Assembly: GCA_964425255.1 (NCBI GenBank)
Contig: CAYRMV010000024.1
Span: forward strand, 1 to 30,992
From: CAYRMV01 sp964425255
GTDB taxonomy: Bacteria > Bacteroidota > Bacteroidia > Flavobacteriales_D > Crocinitomicaceae
DNA: 30,992 bases
Direction: 5' to 3'
Each line of letters opens with the position of its first letter. Position 1 is the first letter of the stretch. Position numbers and translations under genes: made by a program. Of this stretch, positions 25,708 through 30,992 are shown one piece after another. The notes below the pieces were generated by a model. It saw only the letters and a list, made by a program, of their open reading frames with translations, did not search any database and had not been told where the DNA came from.

Positions 25708-26313
25708 TTACTTATTAATTTGGGTTGTTAAATATGTGTAGCCTTTCTGGCTGGCTAAACCATGAATAAAAAAAATGATGGTATCGAACAAGCTCGAACT
25801 CATGGATTTTTTTGCTTGAAAATCGGCAGAAAAACCAAACAAAGCATCGGTCATAGTGACGTACAAACTAGCAAAAAAGGCAGGGTCCAAATCTGAACGA
25901 TAAAATCCTTCTTTCATGCCTTTTTCAATGTTTTCTTTGATTGTGCTGTGAACAAATTTCCATTTATGCTCCTGAATCATCAACATTGCTTTTGGGTGAT
26001 ATTTTTGAATATCGAAAAACAAAACGGGATTCACTTTCGCAAAACTCTCCATGATAAATCGACCAATTGCCAACATTTCATCGATTGAATTGCATCCCTC
26101 ATGACGATATTGAAAGCATTGTTCTTTGTCTTCTAAGGACTTGAATTCAATGATTGAACAAATTAAATCATTCTTGTCTTTAAAGTGCAAATACAATGTT
26201 TTTTTTGAAATACCCAACTGATTAGCAAGCTCATCCATCGTTACACTCTTAATCCCTAATTGCATAAAAATGACAGCTGCCTTGTTCAGTATTTCAATTT
26301 TCTTTTCATTCAT
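25708..26313 (-). CDS. TetR-family regulator of the RND operon
   Basis: 201 residues. The N-terminal TetR helix-turn-helix is clear: IEILNKAAVIFMQLGIKSVTMDELANQLGISKKTLYLHFKDKNDL at about 6-50, with recognition helix SKKTLYLHF. The C-terminal ligand/dimer domain is variable and shows no known ligand site. As the first gene of the unit TetR, TolC-like, adaptor, pump, it probably represses its own operon and is released by a pump substrate. An inverted repeat, GGAAAC-16-GTTTCC at 26343-26370, touches its likely -33 region and could be its operator. Confidence 0.88.
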   Translation of the reverse strand: MNEKKIEILNKAAVIFMQLGIKSVTMDELANQLGISKKTLYLHFKDKNDLICSIIEFKSLEDKEQCFQYRHEGCNSIDEMLAIGRFIMESFAKVNPVLFFDIQKYHPKAMLMIQEHKWKFVHSTIKENIEKGMKEGFYRSDLDPAFFASLYVTMTDALFGFSADFQAKKSMSSSLFDTIIFFIHGLASQKGYTYLTTQINK

Positions 26314-26317
26314 GGCG

Positions 26318-26348
26318 CAAAAGTAAATACAAAATTTAAATTGGAAAC
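26318..26348 (-). promoter_or_regulatory. likely promoter of the tetR-RND operon
   Basis: Minus-strand TACTTTTG (26318-26325) matches the Bacteroidota -7 consensus TAnnTTTG exactly; TTTC (26344-26347) 18 nt upstream matches three of four bases of the -33 TTTG. The -7 box ends only 4 nt before the tetR ATG, so the transcript would be leaderless or nearly so. Confidence 0.5.
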
Positions 26349-26370
26349 TTTGAAAACAAAAAATGTTTCC
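26343..26370. promoter_or_regulatory. candidate TetR operator (inverted repeat)
   Basis: GGAAAC and GTTTCC form perfect six-base arms spaced by 16 nt. The left arm covers the -33 region of the tetR promoter, the right place for autorepression. An inverted repeat this short with a long spacer can occur by chance in a region of this size, so the call rests mainly on position. Confidence 0.3.
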
Positions 26371-26425
26371 TGAAAAAGTTAAAAAACGTAATTCCTTTCT
26401 TTTCTTAAAAAAGTATACCCGTTTA

Positions 26426-26457
26426 TTTTGATTTCGACAGAATTAAATGTAAAATTG
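26426..26457 (+). promoter_or_regulatory. promoter of the cupin gene at 26462
   Basis: TTTTG at 26426-26430, a 19-nt spacer, then TAAAATTG at 26450-26457 (one mismatch to TAnnTTTG). Element order and spacing are those of the Bacteroidota housekeeping promoter. The ATG begins 4 nt after the -7 box, so a leaderless mRNA is predicted. Confidence 0.5.
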
Positions 26458-26461
26458 CAAC

Positions 26462-27073
26462 ATGTTTGATTGGAAAGCATACATCGAAACAGGAATCATT
26501 GAACGCTACCTTTTGGGAGAAGCGAATGAGGAAGAGTGTGCTTTCTTGGAAGAAAAATGCAACGAATACCCTGAAATTGAACTCGAATTAATCGAAGTTG
26601 CTTCTAATTTAGAGTCGTTTGCTCAAGCCAATGCCGTTGAACCCGATCCAATTATCAAACCATTTATTGTTGCAATCTTGGATTATACTGAGCGCTTAGA
26701 AAAAGGGGAACAACCGGAAGAACCACCCGTGCTTCACGCTGAAAGTAAGCCCGAAGATTTTGCACGTTGGATCAACCGCCCCGAATTTGCGAATCCGGAA
26801 AATGTGGACGGTGTCCTTGCTCGCATTATTGGATATACTCCAACTTGTCTTTCTGCCATCGTTTGGATTGAAAAAATGGCTCCCAACGAAACGCATGACG
26901 ATGAATTTGAAAAGTTTTTAATTTTGGAAGGAACCTGTGACATTCAGGTTGGAGAAACTTTTTACTCGCTCAAACCAGGTGATCAATTCACCATTCCATT
27001 ACACGAACCACACATTGTTCATGTCACGTCTTCGACTCCATGCAAAGTGATTCTTCAACGCGTTGCAGCTTGA
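26462..27073 (+). CDS. anti-sigma-like domain fused to a cupin
   Basis: 203 residues with two parts. Residues 1-55 (YIETGIIERYLLGEANEEECAFLEEKCNEYPEIELELIEV) match the N-terminal domain of RskA/ChrR-type anti-sigma factors, the form without the zinc-binding HxxxCxxC. Residues 120-200 form a cupin with the metal-type pattern His145...Glu148/Glu150 in THDDEFEKFLILEG and His181/184/187 in PLHEPHIVHV. There is no membrane helix, so it is a soluble protein, laid out like ChrR, which binds a sigma factor and senses a stress through its cupin. No sigma factor gene lies in the window, so the partner is unknown and the sensing role is inference. It is divergent from the tetR operon. Confidence 0.75.
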   Translation: MFDWKAYIETGIIERYLLGEANEEECAFLEEKCNEYPEIELELIEVASNLESFAQANAVEPDPIIKPFIVAILDYTERLEKGEQPEEPPVLHAESKPEDFARWINRPEFANPENVDGVLARIIGYTPTCLSAIVWIEKMAPNETHDDEFEKFLILEGTCDIQVGETFYSLKPGDQFTIPLHEPHIVHVTSSTPCKVILQRVAA

Positions 27074-27239
27074 TTCTTTTATTTTTGTTCTGCTTTTAAC
27101 ATTCCAAACAAAATATTCATCCCGAATTGACATATTTTATCATTTATCCCGTTATAAGTACGATTTCAACTTCATTCCTTTTCTTATCTTTACGCGCTTA
27201 TTGAAATTGAAAATTCGTTCACGTTAGAACATATTGAAT

Positions 27240-28370
27240 ATGAAGAAAATACACATGGTTGACTTAAAGTCACAATACGAAAAAATCAAACCTGCGGTGG
27301 ATGCAGCCATCTTTGAAGTGATTGAAAACACCCAATTTATCAACGGACCACAAGTTTCTACTTTCCAAAAATCGTTGGAAAACTATTTAGGAGCTAGTCA
27401 TGTAATCCCTTGCGCTAATGGAACTGACGCTCTTCAAATTGCTATGATGGGATTGGGGCTAAAACCTGGCGATGAAGTGATTACGCCTTCTTACACTTAC
27501 ATTGCAACTACCGAAGTGGTAGCTTTACTTGGTTTAAAGCCCGTATTCGTGGACGTTGATCCTGAAACATTCTGCATCGATCCATCTAAAATTGAAGCAG
27601 CAATCACGGAGAAAACAAAAGCAATAGTTCCTGTTCATTTATACGGTCAATCCGCAGACATGGATCCGATCATGGAAATTGCAAAAAAACACAACTTATT
27701 TGTAATCGAAGACAACGCACAAGCAATTGGATGTGATTACACACACCGAGATGGTCGCGTTTCGAAAACTGGAACAATTGGGGATATTGGTTGTACTTCG
27801 TTCTTCCCTTCCAAAAATTTAGGTTGCTATGGAGATGGTGGTGCCATTTGTACAAACAACGAACAATTGGCGACAGAAATGCGTAAAATAGCTAATCATG
27901 GTCAAACGGTTCGTTATTACCACGAAGTTGTTGGTTGCAATTCGCGTTTGGATTCGATCCAAGCGGCTGTTTTGAACATCAAATTACCCAACTTGGATGC
28001 ATATTGTGATGCCCGAAGAAAAGCAGCAGATTATTACGATCGCTATTTCGCTGATTCGACAAAAATCAAAACGCCTTTCCGAGCTTCGAATTCCAAACAT
28101 GTTTTCCATCAATATACCTTGCAATTGGAGGGGGTTGATCGCGATGCATTGGTGGCTCATTTGGCTTCAAAAGATATCCCGTCGATGGTGTATTACCCCG
28201 TTCCTGCACACAAACAAAAAATGTTTGAAACGTTCAACTGTGCAGACCAAGATTTACCTGTAACGGATTGGTTGACAAGTCGTGTTATTTCGTTGCCCAT
28301 GCACACAGAATTAGAAGAAGAGCAATTGGCTTACATCTGTGCTAGTATTGCTGAATTTGTCGAAGCATAA
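27240..28370 (+). CDS. DegT/DnrJ/EryC1 sugar-nucleotide aminotransferase (WbpE-like)
   Basis: 376 residues from ATG at 27240; the TTG 6 nt upstream is not needed. A PLP enzyme with Asp158 in VIEDNAQAIG and the Schiff-base Lys192 in SFFPSKNLGCYGDGGA, complete DegT blocks (CANGTDALQIAMMGLGLKPGDEV near 58-80, GCNSRLDSIQAAVL) and normal length. The SFFPSKNLG context groups it with 3-aminotransferases such as WbpE/WlbC (UDP-2-acetamido-3-keto-glucuronate) rather than with WecE, so it differs from the aminotransferase at 9970. It probably feeds an amino sugar into surface polysaccharide. It lies 25 nt upstream of ugd and is likely co-transcribed with it; a -7-like TATCTTTA is at 27185-27192. Confidence 0.85.
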   Translation: MKKIHMVDLKSQYEKIKPAVDAAIFEVIENTQFINGPQVSTFQKSLENYLGASHVIPCANGTDALQIAMMGLGLKPGDEVITPSYTYIATTEVVALLGLKPVFVDVDPETFCIDPSKIEAAITEKTKAIVPVHLYGQSADMDPIMEIAKKHNLFVIEDNAQAIGCDYTHRDGRVSKTGTIGDIGCTSFFPSKNLGCYGDGGAICTNNEQLATEMRKIANHGQTVRYYHEVVGCNSRLDSIQAAVLNIKLPNLDAYCDARRKAADYYDRYFADSTKIKTPFRASNSKHVFHQYTLQLEGVDRDALVAHLASKDIPSMVYYPVPAHKQKMFETFNCADQDLPVTDWLTSRVISLPMHTELEEEQLAYICASIAEFVEA

Positions 28371-28395
28371 TTCGATTATAACTTTCTAAAAGAAT

Positions 28396-29709
28396 ATGAA
28401 AAAAATTGCCGTTGTTGGAACAGGGTATGTCGGTTTGGTAACTGGTACTTGTTTCGCGGAAACTGGAAACCAAGTTATTTGTATCGATATTGATGCAAAA
28501 AAAGTAGAGCGCATGCGAAACGGAGAAATTCCGATTTACGAGCCTCATTTGGATGTTTTGTTTGATCGAAATATCAAAGCAAATCGCTTATCATTCACGA
28601 CCAATTTAGCTGAAGGAATCAAAGACGCAGAAATTATCTTTCTCGCTCTACCAACTCCTCCGGGAGAAGATGGCTCAGCAGATTTATCGTATATTTTAGG
28701 TGTCGCTGGCGAACTAGGTGTACTCATGACGGATTACAAAGTAATTGTCGATAAAAGTACCGTGCCAGTTGGAACAGCAGAAAAAGTACGCGAAAAAATT
28801 GCAGAAAAAGCTATGTGCGATTTTGATGTTGTTTCTAACCCCGAATTTTTACGTGAAGGATTTGCGGTTGATGATTTCTTAAAGCCTGACCGAGTAGTTG
28901 TGGGAACATCTTCGATTCGTGCTCAAAAAATCATGGAGCAATTGTACAAACCTTTTGTTCGACAAGGAAATCCGATCATTTTCATGGATGAAAAGTCAGC
29001 GGAGTTGACCAAATATGCAGCTAATTCCTTCTTAGCGACCAAAATCACGTTCATGAATGAAATCGCAAATTTCTGTGAATTAGTGGGAGCAGACGTAGAC
29101 AAAGTACGCATTGGAATCGGTTCGGATACCCGCATAGGTAAACGCTTTTTGTTCCCGGGAATCGGCTATGGCGGCTCGTGTTTTCCAAAGGACGTTCAAG
29201 CTTTAGCTAAATCGGGGAATGAAGTTGGGTTTAAGTTTGAAATTCTCGATGCTGTCATGCGTGTAAACGAAGAGCAAAAAACAATCTTATTCCCAAAAAT
29301 CAAGAACTATTTCCGTGGTGATTTACGTGGAAAGAAAATTGCCTTATGGGGCTTGGCGTTTAAACCCGATACAGACGACATTCGCGAAGCGCCTGCATTG
29401 TATATGATTGATGCATTAACAGAAGCTGGAGCAAATGTTGTCGCTTACGATCCCGAAGCAATGCCGAATGTGCAAAAATTAATCGGAGATAAAATTGCCT
29501 ATGCCGAAAACGAATACGATGTACTTGCTGGAGCTGATGCCTTGGTGATTTGTACTGAGTGGAGCATTTTCCGCAATCCTGATTTTGATCGCGTTGGAAC
29601 ACTTTTGAAAGAAAAAACCATATTCGATGGACGAAATCTCTTCGAACTTGAAGACATCAACGCCAAAGGATTTTACTATTCCAGCATTGGTCGAAATGTA
29701 ATCGGATAA
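28396..29709 (+). CDS. ugd: UDP-glucose 6-dehydrogenase
   Basis: 437 residues, full canonical length. It oxidises UDP-glucose to UDP-glucuronate in two NAD+ steps. Motifs: GTGYVGLVTG at 8-17 (NAD binding), STVPVGT at 121-127, NPEFLREG at 148-155, catalytic Lys206 in LTKYAANSFLATK, the nucleophile Cys262 in GYGGSCFPKD, and WGLAFKPDTDDIREAP for the C-terminal domain. The related UDP-GlcNAc dehydrogenase WbpA cannot be wholly excluded, since the upstream aminotransferase is of the WbpE type; the sequence reads more like Ugd. A strong terminator follows the gene. Confidence 0.9.
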   Translation: MKKIAVVGTGYVGLVTGTCFAETGNQVICIDIDAKKVERMRNGEIPIYEPHLDVLFDRNIKANRLSFTTNLAEGIKDAEIIFLALPTPPGEDGSADLSYILGVAGELGVLMTDYKVIVDKSTVPVGTAEKVREKIAEKAMCDFDVVSNPEFLREGFAVDDFLKPDRVVVGTSSIRAQKIMEQLYKPFVRQGNPIIFMDEKSAELTKYAANSFLATKITFMNEIANFCELVGADVDKVRIGIGSDTRIGKRFLFPGIGYGGSCFPKDVQALAKSGNEVGFKFEILDAVMRVNEEQKTILFPKIKNYFRGDLRGKKIALWGLAFKPDTDDIREAPALYMIDALTEAGANVVAYDPEAMPNVQKLIGDKIAYAENEYDVLAGADALVICTEWSIFRNPDFDRVGTLLKEKTIFDGRNLFELEDINAKGFYYSSIGRNVIG

Positions 29710-29730
29710 AATTCGTAAGAAATAAAAGGC

Positions 29731-29760
29731 AACCGCTCTGTGAAAATGGGGCGGTTTTTT
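29731..29760 (+). terminator. rho-independent terminator after ugd
   Basis: AACCGCTC, a loop, then GGGGCGGTT followed by a T-run to 29760; the stem has two G-T pairs. It lies about 22 nt past the ugd stop and closes the aminotransferase-ugd operon. Confidence 0.8.
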
Positions 29761-29902
29761 GTAGAAAAATGGATTTAGATTGATGTTGTCGAAGGCAAAT
29801 AAACGGATCTATAGTAAGATGAAAGACTGACAATCAGAATTAAAACAGATTATTGGTTAAGTATTTTTAACTGTGATTGAATTATTTTGGTTGAAAATTT
29901 TG

Positions 29903-29910
29903 TAACTTTG
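29903..29910 (+). promoter_or_regulatory. -7 box for the VapD module
   Basis: TAACTTTG matches TAnnTTTG exactly and lies 24 nt before the ATG at 29935. No TTTG is found 18-20 nt upstream, so the -33 element is unclear (TTTTGG at 29885-29890 is too close). Confidence 0.4.
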
Positions 29911-29934
29911 ACTCGGTACCAAATAAAAAATATC

Positions 29935-30123
29935 ATGGCTAAAGAAATTTTTCTCATTAAGGAAAAAGCTAAAGTAAGCCCGTCACTTACAGGCTTAAGT
30001 GATTGGATCGAGGGCGTGATCATCAAAATAATTAAAAATCCTTTTTTAGGAGAAGAAATTGCTATCAAAGATGAGCAAGGGAGAATTTTCTTTGGAGAAA
30101 AAAAATACTTTAAAAAGAGCTGA
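29935..30123 (+). CDS. small partner gene of VapD, putative antitoxin
   Basis: 62 residues from ATG at 29935. Basic N-terminus, then SPSLTGLSDWIEGVIIKI and NPFLGEEIAIKDEQGRIFFGEKKYF, which together look like a small beta-rich protein. I do not recognise a named domain, but proteins of this type occur directly before vapD genes in Bacteroidota, the place VapX has in Haemophilus. The stop lies 2 nt before the VapD ATG, so the two are coupled. An antitoxin role is inferred from position. Confidence 0.6.
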   Translation: MAKEIFLIKEKAKVSPSLTGLSDWIEGVIIKIIKNPFLGEEIAIKDEQGRIFFGEKKYFKKS

Positions 30124-30125
30124 AA

Positions 30126-30407
30126 ATGTTTGCAATTAGCTTTGACATGCTCATTTCTGATTTAAAAGAGAATTATGGTGATCCATATAACAATGCCTAT
30201 TTTGAAATAGCAACGATACTTGAAAAATTTGATTTTTTCAGAGGGCAGGGAAGTGTTTATTTGTCCACAAATAATGATATGGCAAATCTATTGAGAGCAA
30301 TTAATGCACTGAAAAACACACCATGGTTTAAAAACTCAGTCAGAGACATTCGCGTATTTCGCGTTGAGGATTGGTCTGACTTTACCACTTTCATCAAAGA
30401 AGAGTAG
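30126..30407 (+). CDS. vapD: VapD-family endoribonuclease toxin
   Basis: 93 residues, the normal VapD length. The family pattern is complete: MFAISFDMLISDLKENYGD with the Asp7 that corresponds to the catalytic Asp of the Cas2-like fold, PYNNAYFEIATILEKFDFFRGQGSVYLS, the central helix NLLRAINALKNTPWFKNSVRDIRVFRVEDWSDFT. VapD of Helicobacter pylori is a ribonuclease related in fold to Cas2. With the 62-residue gene just upstream it forms a likely type II toxin-antitoxin pair. Confidence 0.88.
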   Translation: MFAISFDMLISDLKENYGDPYNNAYFEIATILEKFDFFRGQGSVYLSTNNDMANLLRAINALKNTPWFKNSVRDIRVFRVEDWSDFTTFIKEE

Positions 30408-30501
30408 ATTTTCTGTTTTACTCCATTAAAATTACAAAAAATAATTTCGCTTGATTCGTTGCTTCTCCGACAAAAATTTGTCTTACTACATAGTTGCTAA
30501 A

Positions 30502-30952
30502 TCATTCAATATTGTAAGTGAAAGCAAGTTTATCGGTACCACATTCTTCAGAAGACTTATAAAAATACCTTTTTAAATTGTTGGAATTGTATGCGTCTAC
30601 TAATTCTTGAAAATAAGAGAGTACTTCATGATTAAAACTACTATTCCTACTGATACGCAGTGTGCTTAAGCTCTTTAATTCGCAATATTCGTTATAATTT
30701 AGATTAACGTAATATTTATCTGATTCAACACCCAATTCAATTGCTTCATCGATCGTTGATTGGCTTATGAGAATAGTAGTTATAAGAAAAATAGAAGAAT
30801 GAATTAATTTCCCATTTTCAAAAGTCTTTTTACAAACTACCTTAATCGTACTTTTTGGAGTTTGTATAACAAAAGTTGTATCAATATCTTGAGCAAAAGA
30901 AGATTGAAAATAAAAGATGAAAATGATTAAATAAAACTTTTGAATTACCCAT
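30502..30952 (-). pseudogene. secreted small protein gene with frameshift near the start
   Basis: A good ribosome site (AGGAG, six-base spacer) and ATG at 30952 open a frame that ends after about 23 codons. The -1-shifted frame has no usable start but is open to the stop at 30502, and begins with a clear signal peptide (KFYLIIFIFYFQSSFAQ). Removing one A from the AAAA run at about 30938-30941 would join the ATG to that frame and give a secreted protein of roughly 150 residues. The rest is a polar protein rich in Ser, Tyr and Asn, with FNHEVLSYFQELVDAYNSNNLKRYFYKS near the end; no family is recognised. A TTG at 30735 inside the frame is not a credible start. It could be a true mutation or a sequencing error. 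Confidence 0.6.
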
Positions 30953-30992
30953 ATGTTTCTCCTACGTCAATAAATAATCAGGTTTTGAACTC

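Noticed and set aside
30469..30482. Palindrome GACAAAAATTTGTC between vapD and the right-end gene
   Set aside because: Weak AT-rich stem, minimal loop and no T-run, so not called as a terminator or operator.

Overview
The window reads as chromosomal DNA of a Bacteroidota, most likely a Flavobacteriales-type, bacterium. The grounds are AT-rich coding sequence, weak or absent Shine-Dalgarno sites, promoter boxes of the Bacteroidota TAnnTTTG type, Kdo-containing LPS synthesis (waaA), and protein families typical of the phylum. The genus cannot be fixed from the sequence; something near Fluviicola/Crocinitomicaceae is a guess.

Layout. (1) Positions 1-703 hold the start of a membrane glycosyltransferase of the PMT/TMTC type, cut by the window edge. 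(2) Positions 733-14678 are a surface-polysaccharide locus. It contains a short nucleotide-sugar dehydrogenase, glycosyltransferases, a methyltransferase, a GDP-mannose 3,5-epimerase-like enzyme, a PhyH-type oxygenase, a NeuD-like acyltransferase, and an ABC exporter (ATPase 7106-7996, permease 9159-9986). It also contains a WecE-type sugar 4-aminotransferase, a GNAT, a polyprenyl-phosphate-type glycosyltransferase, a FabH-like synthase and an acyl carrier protein. A two-gene AbiEii-type toxin/antitoxin pair (8213-9104) sits between the two exporter genes. (3) Positions 14811-18270 are housekeeping: fumarylacetoacetase, an outer-membrane protein and Kdo transferase. (4) Positions 18494-19381 hold an XRE regulator plus a RelB/RelE-like pair. 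(5) Positions 19742-26313 are a complete tripartite RND efflux operon (TetR, TolC-like, lipoprotein adaptor, RND pump) ending in a clear terminator. (6) Position 26462 onward: a cupin protein with an anti-sigma-like N-terminus, then an aminotransferase + UDP-glucose dehydrogenase operon (27240-29709) that again feeds nucleotide-sugar synthesis. (7) The right end holds a VapD toxin with its small upstream partner, and a secreted-protein gene whose start is out of frame.

How it fits together. The polysaccharide genes appear to make one or more decorated sugars and export the chain through the Wzm/Wzt-type ABC transporter. The WecE-type aminotransferase, GNAT, FabH-like enzyme and ACP together suggest a 4-amino-4,6-dideoxyhexose that receives a non-acetyl acyl group; this is inference. 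The GDP-mannose epimerase points to GDP-L-galactose or a related sugar. Three toxin-antitoxin-type modules in 31 kb, and single genes on the opposite strand with TTG or tight-overlap junctions, indicate an accessory region that has been rearranged repeatedly.

No rRNA, tRNA, CRISPR array, insertion sequence or origin was recognised.
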